Shown here in pieces: positions 29,051 through 36,942 of a stretch of 38,226 nt of DNA. The DNA comes from Pseudomonadota bacterium. Its GTDB lineage: Bacteria > Pseudomonadota > Alphaproteobacteria > GCA-2746255. Numbering within the stretch: position 1 is the first letter of the stretch; every line of letters begins with the position of its first letter. Made by a program: the position numbers and the translations under genes. The stretch lies in assembly GCA_040752895.1 (NCBI GenBank), contig JBFMHN010000007.1:1-38226 (forward strand). The letters are read 5' to 3'. Under the pieces are notes generated by a model that was not told the origin of the DNA, searched no databases, and was given only the letters and a program-made list of their open reading frames with translations.

Positions 29051-30076
29051 ATGCGACAGACATTCAAGCAGATGTTCGGCACTCTCACCCCGTGGGGCCG
29101 CTTCTGGCTCTATCTCGGGCTCGGCTCGCTCATCGCCGCCACCCTGATGAGCTTCGATTTCGGCTGGTCGGTCAGCGTCAAGCACGCGCTGTTCCTTGCC
29201 TGCCTCAGCATCGTGACGGCCTTCGCCCCGGAAGCCGCGTATACGCAGTGGGAGCGTGGCCGCAAGGGTGTCGCCCTGACACTCGCCATGCTGTGCGTGC
29301 CGCTGTTCGCGATCGAGTTCTTTTCGCACGCCGGCTATACGGCCGGGCTTCGCGGCGTCAACGTTACCGAGGCCAAGGTCCAGAACGCCCGCTACGACGG
29401 CGCCCAGGACATCATGGCCGACGAGCGCACCAACCTGAAGATGTGGCGCGAGCAGCTTGCGATCCTCAAAGAGCAGAACGCATGGGTCGCGACGGTCTCC
29501 GCCGACGGCATGCGCGCCAATCTCACCGCCGCCGACGAGGCGATCAAGCAGGAAACCAAGCGCGGCGGCTGCGGGCCGAAGTGCCTCGCCCTGATGAAGA
29601 GCAAGGCCACGCTCGAGGAACGGATTGCGCTTGCCGAGCAGCGCGACGATCTGACCAAGCGCATAGAGGCGACGCAGCGCATCCTCGACAGCAAGACCGT
29701 CACCGCGGCCAAGGTCGAGCACAAAACCTCGTCCGTCGCTGAGCAGAACGCCTTCATCGTCAAGGCGGCGGCGATGGCGATCGAGGGCGAGCTCAAGGCC
29801 AGCGACTTCCTCGCCGAGGGTGCTCAGCAGACCGTGAACCTCGGCATGGCGCTCGCCGGCACCGGCCTGCCCGCCCTCGCCCTGTTCATTGCCGGCCTCT
29901 ACCGGCGCGAGGAGGAGTCTCAGCCCTATTCGCACACTGCGGCGCCGCCCAAGCCCTCGCGCCCGGTGAACCCCACGGGAGTTGCCCCGTTCGCTCCCGT
30001 GGGGTTTCTCAACAGCGTGGTGAGTGCGGCCCGTGACGCCGCGTCCCGCCCGTCTGCCGTGTGGAGCCACGGATGA
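29051..30076 (+). CDS. Four-span membrane protein with coiled-coil domain
   Basis: This 341-residue protein has predicted membrane segments near 16-36, 43-62, 73-92 and 262-286. Between the third and fourth, residues 110-235 form a charged coiled coil with one Cys pair (GGCGPKC, about 173-179). The C-terminus is proline-rich and cytoplasmic. ATG 29051 is the start following GGGACGCC. A perfect 13-bp hairpin lies within codons 307-319. No family is recognised; candidates are superinfection exclusion or a membrane-associated assembly factor. Confidence 0.65.
   Translation: MRQTFKQMFGTLTPWGRFWLYLGLGSLIAATLMSFDFGWSVSVKHALFLACLSIVTAFAPEAAYTQWERGRKGVALTLAMLCVPLFAIEFFSHAGYTAGLRGVNVTEAKVQNARYDGAQDIMADERTNLKMWREQLAILKEQNAWVATVSADGMRANLTAADEAIKQETKRGGCGPKCLALMKSKATLEERIALAEQRDDLTKRIEATQRILDSKTVTAAKVEHKTSSVAEQNAFIVKAAAMAIEGELKASDFLAEGAQQTVNLGMALAGTGLPALALFIAGLYRREEESQPYSHTAAPPKPSRPVNPTGVAPFAPVGFLNSVVSAARDAASRPSAVWSHG
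29969..30006 (+). terminator. Terminator-like hairpin inside the membrane protein gene
   Basis: AACCCCACGGGAG (29969-29981), loop of 12, CTCCCGTGGGGTT (29994-30006) then TCTC. This is a perfect 13-bp stem with A residues before and T residues after, lying wholly within coding sequence. Confidence 0.65.
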
Positions 30077-30213
30077 CCCATGCCCAGGCGCTCTCGATTG
30101 CCATCCTCCTGATGTGGGCCGGCTGTGCCTGTCTCATTATCGGACTGGCTCTTGGGAGCCCTGGTGCTCATTCTGGCACTGGCAGCAGCGTGGTCGGGAA
30201 GGAAGGCGCTTAG
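30073..30213 (+). CDS. 46-residue membrane peptide
   Basis: ATG 30073 overlaps the previous stop (ATGA) and opens 46 codons. Residues 6-27 are one membrane span (ALSIAILLMWAGCACLIIGL), followed by a Gly/Ser tail. The stop TAG is directly followed by the next ATG. The function is unknown; its place among membrane genes before the terminase suggests a holin-like or envelope role. Confidence 0.5.
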   Translation: MTHAQALSIAILLMWAGCACLIIGLALGSPGAHSGTGSSVVGKEGA

Positions 30214-30384
30214 ATGCAACTCGACCAACTCCTGACCCCGATCCGACAGGCGCTCGGCTACATCGGACTAGCCCTTGCAGTCGTCGCGCTGGCCAAGTTC
30301 TTTGGCGTCGGCATTCAGGCGTTCGGACGGGGAGACACGGCGACAACGGCTATGGTGGCGATTGCGTGCCTGTTGTCGCGGTAA
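30214..30384 (+). CDS. 56-residue two-span membrane protein
   Basis: ATG 30214 abuts the previous stop. The hydrophobic segments are about 15-34 (LGYIGLALAVVALAKFFGVG) and 43-56 (ATTAMVAIACLLSR). GGGAAGGAAGG lies within the upstream gene as its ribosome site. The layout fits a class II holin, or a VirB2-like hydrophobic peptide; neither can be decided here. The end overlaps the zincin gene by 19 bases. Confidence 0.5.
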   Translation: MQLDQLLTPIRQALGYIGLALAVVALAKFFGVGIQAFGRGDTATTAMVAIACLLSR

Positions 30385-30656
30385 AAGGCTGGCGCCGGCG
30401 TATCCTCGACGCCTTCGGCTTCGACGCTATGGTGGTGCCGTCGGGCCGCATCTGGATCAAGCCCGAGTGCCAAGATGACATCGGCCTGTTGGTCCACGAG
30501 CACGTCCACCTTGACCAATGGGCAAGGGACGGGACAGTAAGGTTCTGGTGGCGCACCGTCTGGTACTACGTGACGGGTCGCTACAACACGAGCCCATACG
30601 AGATCGAGGCCAGAGAGGCGCAAAGACAGGTAGATGCAACCCGCTGCCAGCAGTGA
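30366..30656 (+). CDS. Small HExxH zinc metallopeptidase-like protein
   Basis: This 96-residue protein, from GTG 30366 (alternative ATG 30429), contains HEHVH at 44-48 (zincin HExxH, with His also at position 46) and a downstream helix ending SPYEIEAREAQRQ, where E82 or E84 could be the third ligand as in gluzincins. A WRTVWYYVTGRY amphipathic segment lies between them. Similar small zincins are frequent in phages near packaging or lysis genes. The substrate is unknown. It overlaps the terminase small subunit gene by 23 bases. Confidence 0.65.
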   Translation: MPVVAVKGWRRRILDAFGFDAMVVPSGRIWIKPECQDDIGLLVHEHVHLDQWARDGTVRFWWRTVWYYVTGRYNTSPYEIEAREAQRQVDATRCQQ

Positions 30657-31014
30657 GAAAACAGTTAGCAAGCGCACTGGGAACCTGGCCAATCTGACCC
30701 CGTGGGCAAAGGGTGTCAGTGGAAACCCATCAGGGCGAAAGAAAATCCCGACCGACGTTCGCGACCTCGCGGTCAAGAACACGCCACGCGCCTTCGCCCG
30801 CATCGTCGAATTGATCGAGAGCAAGGATGAGAGGGTCGCCTTGATGGCGGCCAAGGAGATCATCGATCGCGCCTACGGCAAGCCGGCCGCGGCGGACGAC
30901 GATCGCAAGGACGCCTCGGTAACGATCAACATCGTGAGATATGCCGATAGAGATCACGCTTCCCCACAACTGGAGACCAAGGTCCTATCAGCAACGGCTG
31001 TGGAACTTCCTTGA
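30634..31014 (+). CDS. Terminase small subunit-like protein
   Basis: This 126-residue protein has LTPWAKGVSGNPSGRKKIPT at 21-40, the 'KGxSGNPxGR' pattern common in small proteins upstream of terminase large subunits (DUF5681-like), followed by helices ALMAAKEIIDRAYGKP. The last 25 codons overlap the large subunit gene in another frame. The role in DNA recognition for packaging is inferred from position. Confidence 0.72.
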   Translation: MQPAASSEKTVSKRTGNLANLTPWAKGVSGNPSGRKKIPTDVRDLAVKNTPRAFARIVELIESKDERVALMAAKEIIDRAYGKPAAADDDRKDASVTINIVRYADRDHASPQLETKVLSATAVELP

Positions 31015-32353
31015 GCTCGGCGGCAAGCGCGGGCTGGCGGTCTGTCATCGCCGCTGGGGAAAGGATGATCTGGCTCTGCATTGGACCGCGGTCGCCGCAC
31101 ACCAGCGCGTCGCCTCCTATTGGCACATGCTGCCCGAGTACGAGCAGGCGCGCAAGGCGATCTGGACCGCGGTCAACCCGCACACCGGATTGCGCCGGAT
31201 CGACGAGGCGTTCCCGCCCGAGATCAGGGCCAGCACCAACGAGCAAGGCATGTTCATCCGCTTCCGCAACGGAAGCACCTGGCAGGTGGTCGGCTCCGAC
31301 AACTACAACTCGCTGGTCGGTGCTCCGCCGGCCGGTCTGGTCGTCTCGGAATGGGCCTTGGCGGACCCGACGGCCTGGGCCTACCTGTCGCCGATCCTGG
31401 CCGAAAACGATGGCTGGGCGCTGTTTCTGTACACCAGCCGCGGCAAGAACCACGGCTACAACCTGTACCGCTCGGCGATCCAGCGGCCGGAGTGGCACGT
31501 CGAGCGGCAGACGGTAGAGGATACCGGCGTGTTCAGCCGCGCCAGCCTGGAGGAAGCGAAGGCCGACCTAATCGCCCTCTATGGTGACGATGACGGCGAA
31601 GCGGTGTTCGACCAGGAGTATTTCTGCTCGTTCGACGCGGCGGTCATCGGCTCGTACTACGGCCGCTTGATCGCCCAGCTCGACAAGGACAAGCGGATCA
31701 CCAGCGTCCCGCATGATCCGAGCCTGCCGGTCTATACGGGCTGGGACCTCGGCATCGACGATAGTACGGCGGTATGGTTTGTTCAGCTTGCCGGGCGTGA
31801 GGTCAGGGTGATCGATTACCTCGAGGCGCGCAACCGGGCACTGACCGACATCGCCAGAGACGTGATGGCCAAGCGTTACGCCTACGTCGAGCACTACCTG
31901 CCGCACGATGTTGACACGCGGGAGATGACGAGCGCCAAGACGCGGAAGCAGACGCTGGAAGAGCTGAAGCTCGCTCCGATCCGGGCCGGGTCTAGGCTGC
32001 CGGTGCAGGATGGGATCAACGCGGTCCGCAACATGCTGCCAAAGTGCGTGTTCGACGAGCAGAAGTGCGCCAAGGGCCTCGACGCCCTGCGTCAGTATCG
32101 TACCGAGTGGGACACCAAGGCCAAGACCCCGCGCAAGAACCCGCTGCACGACTGGAGTTCGCATGGCGCCGACGCTTTCCGTGAACTTGCGGTGCAACTG
32201 TTCGACGTGAAAGAGCGCCTGAACGAACGGCAGTTCCTCTCGTCCGGCGCCTACGACCCGTTCGCGATCGATCAGCCCGACTACCGGCGCGAGATCGAGC
32301 GCGAGGAGATGCGTCGACAGGAGACATCGGGGCTCGAATGGACCCCGTATTGA
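30941..32353 (+). CDS. Terminase large subunit
   Basis: This 470-residue protein has an ATPase: CHRRWGKDD at 35-43 (Walker A variant), GLVVSEWAL at 132-140 (Walker B with E137) and LYTSRG at 163-168 (coupling motif). The RNase H-like nuclease has GWDLGIDD at 267-274 (D269), HD at 322-323 and LHDWSSHGADAF at 402-413 (D404, D411). ATG 30941 leaves the ATPase N-terminus intact and overlaps the small subunit by 74 bases. It translocates DNA through the portal and cuts concatemers. Confidence 0.93.
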   Translation: MPIEITLPHNWRPRSYQQRLWNFLELGGKRGLAVCHRRWGKDDLALHWTAVAAHQRVASYWHMLPEYEQARKAIWTAVNPHTGLRRIDEAFPPEIRASTNEQGMFIRFRNGSTWQVVGSDNYNSLVGAPPAGLVVSEWALADPTAWAYLSPILAENDGWALFLYTSRGKNHGYNLYRSAIQRPEWHVERQTVEDTGVFSRASLEEAKADLIALYGDDDGEAVFDQEYFCSFDAAVIGSYYGRLIAQLDKDKRITSVPHDPSLPVYTGWDLGIDDSTAVWFVQLAGREVRVIDYLEARNRALTDIARDVMAKRYAYVEHYLPHDVDTREMTSAKTRKQTLEELKLAPIRAGSRLPVQDGINAVRNMLPKCVFDEQKCAKGLDALRQYRTEWDTKAKTPRKNPLHDWSSHGADAFRELAVQLFDVKERLNERQFLSSGAYDPFAIDQPDYRREIEREEMRRQETSGLEWTPY

Positions 32354-32964
32354 CCGACATCGACCTCGTTAGCCTCGAGTACGTCTGTCTCAACATGCGG
32401 CCGATCGATGCTGTGGAAATCTACGGCGTGCGCGACCATGACAGCCCGATCCGGCTGGCCTGGGAAGCCTACCACATGATCCGCAACCGCGGGCGCGGGC
32501 GCATCGCCTGGCACAACGGCCGGCCGGCGGCGGTCATCGCGCTGACCGAGGATCGGCCGGGCGTGTGGCAAATTTGGATGTTCGGGACGGGCGACTTCAA
32601 GGCGGTGGCCTACGCCTGCATGCGATGGGCCCGCGAGACCGTCGCCGACCTGATCGAGAACCACGGCGGCAAGCGGCTGCACTGCGAGAGCCACGAGGCC
32701 CATACCGAGGCGCATCGGTTCCTGCGGGCGCTCGGAGCGATCGCCGAAGGGCCGCCGATGCGTCACTTCGGCAAGGACGGCGCGAGCTATCAGCGGTTCG
32801 TGTGGATCGCTGGCGAGAACGACCACAGACTGAGGAGCGATCATCATGTGCGGAGGCAGCGGGGGCGGCTACACGGCGCCGCCCAAGCCGGAGGTCAAGA
32901 CGGTGACCGTCAACACGTCCAAGAACGACCCCACGTTCCAAAGCTGGCGCTTGTCGCGAAATGA
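32338..32964 (+). CDS. T7 gp13-like / GNAT-fold virion-associated protein
   Basis: This 208-residue frame starts at ATG 32338, overlapping the terminase end by 16 bases. Residues 1-162 (LEYVCLNMRPIDAVEIYGVR, then GRIAWHNGRPAAVIALTEDR and HEAHTEAHRFLRALGA) match the DUF2833/gp13 acyltransferase-like family. The last ~45 residues (HHVRRQRGRLHGAAQAG and on) are merely the second-frame reading of the next gene, so the natural end may be near 32836, where TGA occurs in the neighbouring frame. Confidence 0.75.
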   Translation: MDPVLTDIDLVSLEYVCLNMRPIDAVEIYGVRDHDSPIRLAWEAYHMIRNRGRGRIAWHNGRPAAVIALTEDRPGVWQIWMFGTGDFKAVAYACMRWARETVADLIENHGGKRLHCESHEAHTEAHRFLRALGAIAEGPPMRHFGKDGASYQRFVWIAGENDHRLRSDHHVRRQRGRLHGAAQAGGQDGDRQHVQERPHVPKLALVAK

Positions 32965-33097
32965 GGCGTTCCGGCGCGACGACCCGAACCTGTTCACCGA
33001 CCCCGGCAGCGCGGTGACGGTGCTCGGATCGACCGAGGTCAACCGCGCGCTTGGCCATTCCAAGCAGACCACCCGCTCATTGCTCGGAGGATCGTGA
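32846..33097 (+). CDS. Small MCGGS protein 1
   Basis: This 83-residue protein begins MCGGSGGGYTAPPKPEVKTV and ends KQTTRSLLGGS. It is the first of three consecutive genes with the same N-terminal (MCGGS) and C-terminal (S-L-L-G) signatures but different middles. GAGGAGCG lies upstream. Such MCGG...LLG proteins recur beside portal genes of podoviruses; their role is unknown. It may be a head or portal accessory peptide. Confidence 0.7.
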   Translation: MCGGSGGGYTAPPKPEVKTVTVNTSKNDPTFQSWRLSRNEAFRRDDPNLFTDPGSAVTVLGSTEVNRALGHSKQTTRSLLGGS

Positions 33098-33099
33098 CC

Positions 33100-33315
33100 A
33101 TGTGCGGAGGATCAGGGTCCAGCACCCCGCCCCCGGCGCCGCCGCCGGTGCTCAAGGTCGAGACCAAGCAGAACCCCGGTTATGAGGCATGGAAGGGCGA
33201 GCGCTCCGAGGAGCGCCAGCGCCGCATCGCCCAGCTCAATGACGCCGGGCTGATGCCCAATCCCCTGCAATCTACGCAGGACGACATGCAACGCAGATCG
33301 CTACTCGGGAGCTGA
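33100..33315 (+). CDS. Small MCGGS protein 2
   Basis: This 71-residue protein, ATG 33100 after TCGGAGGATC, begins MCGGSGSSTPPPAPPPVLKV and ends DMQRRSLLGS. A proline-rich arm is followed by a charged helix (WKGERSEERQRRIAQLNDAG). It starts 2 bases after protein 1 ends. The two-codon earlier GTG is less likely because the MCGGS start is shared by all three. Confidence 0.7.
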   Translation: MCGGSGSSTPPPAPPPVLKVETKQNPGYEAWKGERSEERQRRIAQLNDAGLMPNPLQSTQDDMQRRSLLGS

Positions 33316-33318
33316 AGA

Positions 33319-33543
33319 ATGTGTGGAGGATCACGACCCGCGCCGCCGGCACCGACTCCGCCGCCGGTGCAGCAGCCGCCTGCCGCCCCGCCCTCGCAGC
33401 GTGACGCCGAGGTCGAAGGGCTGGCCGAGCGCCAGCGCCGCGCCGCGGCGGCGTCTGCCGGCGGCTATGACGCGACGATCCTGACCGGCCCGCTTGGCGC
33501 GGCAGGCCCGGCGCCGACCAAGAAGACGAGCCTCGGCGCGTGA
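33319..33543 (+). CDS. Small MCGGS protein 3
   Basis: This 74-residue protein begins MCGGSRPAPPAPTPPPVQQP and ends DATILTGPLGAAGPAPTKKT then SLGA. The 'ATILTGxLG...KKTxLGA' ending is a widespread phage pattern next to portal genes. It has a proline-rich arm, a short Arg/Ala-rich helix and a Gly-rich tail. The stop overlaps the portal start (TGATG). Confidence 0.75.
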   Translation: MCGGSRPAPPAPTPPPVQQPPAAPPSQRDAEVEGLAERQRRAAAASAGGYDATILTGPLGAAGPAPTKKTSLGA

Positions 33544-35276
33544 TGGACAACACGCCCGAGCCGCGCGTCGAGTTCTACAAACGCCGCTACGAAGCGCTGA
33601 AGGGCGGGACCGAGCGCGCGAACTGGGAGAGCCATTGCGAAGAGATCGCGACCGTCATCCAGCCGCGCAAGATGGGCTTCGTCGGGCTTCGCACGCCCGG
33701 CGAGAAGAAGATGAGCCAGGTCTACGACCCGACCGGCATCCATGCGTGCGAACTGCTCGCCGCCGGCCTGCACGGCATGGCGACCAATCCGTCCAGCCGG
33801 TGGTTCTCGCTCCGCCTCGCCGACGATGAGCTCAATGAGCAGGAGGCGGTGCGGGGTTATCTGTCCGATGTCGAGAAGCTGATCTGGGCTCGGCTCTACG
33901 CGCCGGGCGCCAATTTCACGACCACGCTGCACGAGACCTACATGGACCTCGGCGCGTTCGGGACCGCGTGCATCTACATCGGCACCCGCAAGGATTCTGG
34001 CGGGCTGTTGTTTCAAAGCCGGCCGATGGCGTCGATCGTCATCGACGAAAACAGCGAGGGCCGCGTCGACACCGTCTACCGCTATCATGAGTACACCGTC
34101 CGGCAGATGGTCGAGATGTGGCCGGGCAAGGTCTCTAAGGCGGTGCAAGAAAAGCACGACGCTCAGCGCTATGACGAGCGCGTCGCGGTGATCCATGTCG
34201 TCGCCCCGAACCGCGAGCGGCTGTACGGCTCCAAGGCACCGAAGGACATGGCCTATCACTCGTGCTACTTCGAGCAGCAGGAGAGCCACAAGCTGGAGGA
34301 GGGCGGCTATCCGGAGTTCCCCTACCTCGTGCCGCGATGGGCCAAGCTCAACGGCGAGATGTACGGCAGAAGCCCCGGCATGACCGCGCTGCCGGATGTG
34401 AAGATGCTGCAGGCGGCCTCGCTGACCACGATCAAGACGCTGCAGAAGAACGCCGACCCGCCGCTGTTTCTGCCCGATGACGGGTTCGTCGGGCCGGTTC
34501 GCACGGTGCCGGGCGGGCTCAACTTCTACCGCGGCCAGCGCGAGATCGTGCCCATGCCGACCTCGATCCAGGGGCTGCAGGTCGCGCTCGAGTGGATGGA
34601 GTCGATCCGCAACCGTATCCGCACGGTGTTCTTCGCCGACATCCTGCAGATCGTGACTGAGACCGAGATGACCGCGACCGAGGTCATGCAGCGCACGACC
34701 GAGCGCATGCGCATCCTCGGCCCGATCATCGGCCGGCTCGAGGCGGAGCTGCTTGGCCCGCTGATCGAGCGCGTGTTCGGCATCCTCAACCGGCAGGGCC
34801 TGCTGCCGCTCCCGCCCGAGGAAATCCAGGGCAGCGACATGAATGTGGAGTACGTGAGTCCGATCGCGTCGGCGCAGAAGCAAACCCAGGCGCAGGGGCT
34901 GGTGCAGGTGTTCCAGCACTTGGGCGTGCTCGGCCCCGAGATCGCGGCCCAGGTCGCCATGCAGCGGATGAGCCCGACGCGGACCTTCGACTGGCTGTGG
35001 GATTTGTTCAACAACGATCCCGATCTCCTCAAGACCGACGATGAGATGGCGGCGGACGCTCGCCAACAGCAGATCGCCCAGGGCATGGCGGTTGCTCAGC
35101 CGGCGGTCGAGATGGTCAACCAGGGCTCGCAGGCCTTGAAGAACGTCGCCGACGCGCACGCCAACGGCGGCATCGATCTGAATGAGATCAGCGCGTTGAT
35201 GGGCGCCAACATGCCGAAGAACGGCATTCCGGCGGCGAACCGGCTGCGCAATCAATTGAACGGGGCTGGACAGTGA
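33543..35276 (+). CDS. Portal (head-tail connector) protein, podovirus type
   Basis: This 577-residue protein has the length and order of T7/BPP-1-like portals. Characteristic stretches are YEALKGGTERANWESHCEEI, FVGLRTPGEKKMSQVYDPTG, AAGLHGMATNPSSRWFSLRL and, near 375, VTETEMTATEVMQRTTERMR. A Gln/Ala-rich C-terminal region forms the barrel or scaffold-binding tail. ATG 33543 is preferred over GTG 33540 because it is coupled to the previous stop. It forms the dodecameric DNA gate. Confidence 0.93.
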   Translation: MDNTPEPRVEFYKRRYEALKGGTERANWESHCEEIATVIQPRKMGFVGLRTPGEKKMSQVYDPTGIHACELLAAGLHGMATNPSSRWFSLRLADDELNEQEAVRGYLSDVEKLIWARLYAPGANFTTTLHETYMDLGAFGTACIYIGTRKDSGGLLFQSRPMASIVIDENSEGRVDTVYRYHEYTVRQMVEMWPGKVSKAVQEKHDAQRYDERVAVIHVVAPNRERLYGSKAPKDMAYHSCYFEQQESHKLEEGGYPEFPYLVPRWAKLNGEMYGRSPGMTALPDVKMLQAASLTTIKTLQKNADPPLFLPDDGFVGPVRTVPGGLNFYRGQREIVPMPTSIQGLQVALEWMESIRNRIRTVFFADILQIVTETEMTATEVMQRTTERMRILGPIIGRLEAELLGPLIERVFGILNRQGLLPLPPEEIQGSDMNVEYVSPIASAQKQTQAQGLVQVFQHLGVLGPEIAAQVAMQRMSPTRTFDWLWDLFNNDPDLLKTDDEMAADARQQQIAQGMAVAQPAVEMVNQGSQALKNVADAHANGGIDLNEISALMGANMPKNGIPAANRLRNQLNGAGQ

Positions 35277-35560
35277 GCCGACGCAAGACGCCGATGGCGC
35301 AGATCGCCCAGGACTATCGTGACGTGTTCTCGACGCCCGAGGGCGAGCGCGTGCTCGCCGACCTGATGACCTGGTGTCACGCCTGGTCGCCGATCGAGGA
35401 AACCGACCCGATCCGCCTCGCAATGGCGACGGGTGAGCAGAATGTCGCCAAGCGTATCGCTGGCTTGTTGGCCTACCGGCCGGAGGACTACCCGGCCACG
35501 GCCAAGCGTCAAACCGACCTCATCAACCATCTGATGGAAGATCATGGACCCAGCAACTAG
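35273..35560 (+). CDS. Bbp19-like small head protein
   Basis: This 95-residue protein, GTG 35273, overlaps the portal stop (GTGA). YRDVFSTPEGERVLADLMTW with the later ATGEQNVAKRIAGLL matches the Bbp19 family first described from Bordetella phage BPP-1, found between portal and scaffold. The role is unknown. It overlaps the scaffold gene by 17 bases. Confidence 0.78.
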   Translation: MSRRKTPMAQIAQDYRDVFSTPEGERVLADLMTWCHAWSPIEETDPIRLAMATGEQNVAKRIAGLLAYRPEDYPATAKRQTDLINHLMEDHGPSN

Positions 35561-36416
35561 CGGATCGCTGCTCACCGGCGGCGGCACTCCCACGACCCCG
35601 CCGGCTCAGCATGTGCAGCCCTCGGCGACGACCGAGCTGCCGAGCCTGTTCCTCGACATGGATGACGACCTGAAGGGCCTGACGTCGATCCAGAAGTTCG
35701 CCCGCGACGGCAAGCTGGACGCCCGCGCTCTGGCGCGCGGCTATGCCAACGCCGAATCGCTGATTGGCCGCGACAAGGTGCCGATCCCCAAGACCGACGA
35801 GGACTGGGATCGCTGGTACGCGGCGGCGGGGCGGCCGGAGGCGCCGGACAAGTACGAGTTCAAGCGCCCCGACAAGCTGCCCGACGGCATGACCTACGAC
35901 GAGGAGAAGGAGAAGTCGTTCCGGGTGTGGGCCCACATGCACGGCCTCAACGCCAAGCAGGCCAACGGCATCTATGAGGCGTTCGTCAGGACCGAGACCG
36001 AGCGTCACGGCGCCTGGTACGCGAGCCAGGCCCAGGCGCGCCAGACCGCCGAGGAGGCGCTGAAGCGCGAATGGGGCCAGGCCTATGACGGCAAGCTCGC
36101 TCTCGCCAGGGGCGCGCTCAAGGAATTCGCCGACCCCGACTTCGTCGCCCATCTGGAAAGCACCGGGCTCGGCAACGACCCGCGCATGGTCCGCTGGCTG
36201 GCCAAGGTCGGCGAGCGGGCGATGGGCGAGACGGCACTCAAGGGCGATGCCAAGAGCGGCCAGATGACGCCGCGCGACATCGAGGGCAAGCTCGCCGAGA
36301 TGCGCGAGAAGAACTGGGACGCGCTCTCCGACAAGGGCCACCCGGATCACCGCCGGCTCAACCAGGAGTACACGCGCTATTTCGAGATGCTGTATCCGAG
36401 CGAGGAGAAGCGCTGA
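35544..36416 (+). CDS. Head scaffolding protein
   Basis: This 290-residue protein is acidic and helical with a flexible Pro/Thr-rich start. It contains SIQKFARDGKLDARALARGYANAESLIGRDKVPIP in sequence at about 48-82 (several motifs rather than one), AWHxx-like VWAHMHGLNAKQANGIYEAF and a basic C-terminal helix ending RYFEMLYPSEEKR that would bind capsid. It lies directly before the capsid genes. This composition and order are typical of podovirus scaffold proteins. Confidence 0.85.
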   Translation: MDPATSGSLLTGGGTPTTPPAQHVQPSATTELPSLFLDMDDDLKGLTSIQKFARDGKLDARALARGYANAESLIGRDKVPIPKTDEDWDRWYAAAGRPEAPDKYEFKRPDKLPDGMTYDEEKEKSFRVWAHMHGLNAKQANGIYEAFVRTETERHGAWYASQAQARQTAEEALKREWGQAYDGKLALARGALKEFADPDFVAHLESTGLGNDPRMVRWLAKVGERAMGETALKGDAKSGQMTPRDIEGKLAEMREKNWDALSDKGHPDHRRLNQEYTRYFEMLYPSEEKR

Positions 36417-36628
36417 TGGGCAAGGTCTACACGGTGCGGATCAGCGAGCCGCACATGACCCAGATCATCCGCAAGCTGGCCGAGATGGCCTATCGCGACG
36501 CGGCGCCGATCATCGGTGAGCTGTCGCGGCAGATCAATGCCCAGAACGCGGCGGCGTCCGCGTTGACGGACGAGGAGGCGCGCGCGGAAATCCTCGACGC
36601 CGAGGCGGCCGAGGAGAGCGCCAATTGA
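36416..36628 (+). CDS. Small helical protein between scaffold and capsid
   Basis: This 70-residue protein, ATG 36416, overlaps the scaffold stop (TGATG). It is helical with an acidic C-terminus (TDEEARAEILDAEAAEESAN). No family is recognised. Its tight coupling with scaffold, and with the next gene through TTGA, suggests a head assembly role. Confidence 0.65.
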   Translation: MGKVYTVRISEPHMTQIIRKLAEMAYRDAAPIIGELSRQINAQNAAASALTDEEARAEILDAEAAEESAN

Positions 36629-36843
36629 CGCGGCCTGAACTTCGCCTTGAGCTATTGAAGCTCATCATGGGCAAGGCCCCGCAGAACCCCGACCTGACCC
36701 GCATCATGGGTCAGGTCGAAGCCCTCGAAGCGTTTTTGCTGGAAGGACAACCGGGCACCCCGGCCCTTCCGGTCAAGCGCGGACCGGGGCGACCGCGTAA
36801 AGAGAGTGAGGCCTCGACGGACACGCCTTCCGGCCCCGTCTGA
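36625..36843 (+). CDS. Small protein with AT-hook-like tail
   Basis: This 72-residue protein starts with TTG at 36625, overlapping the previous stop. A leucine-rich helix (LRLELLKLIMGKA) and a second helix lead to KRGPGRPRKE at 51-60, an AT-hook core (R/K-G-R-P) that binds the minor groove of AT-rich DNA. The remainder is Ser/Thr-rich. Its function beside capsid genes is unknown. Confidence 0.62.
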   Translation: MTRPELRLELLKLIMGKAPQNPDLTRIMGQVEALEAFLLEGQPGTPALPVKRGPGRPRKESEASTDTPSGPV

Positions 36844-36942
36844 CCCTCGCGCCGACCGGGCGTAAACCGGAGCTGAGGCCCGCATCAGCGGACACCCGAC
36901 GCGAACGCCAATCCCAACATCAACCCGAAAGGAGATGAGTCC

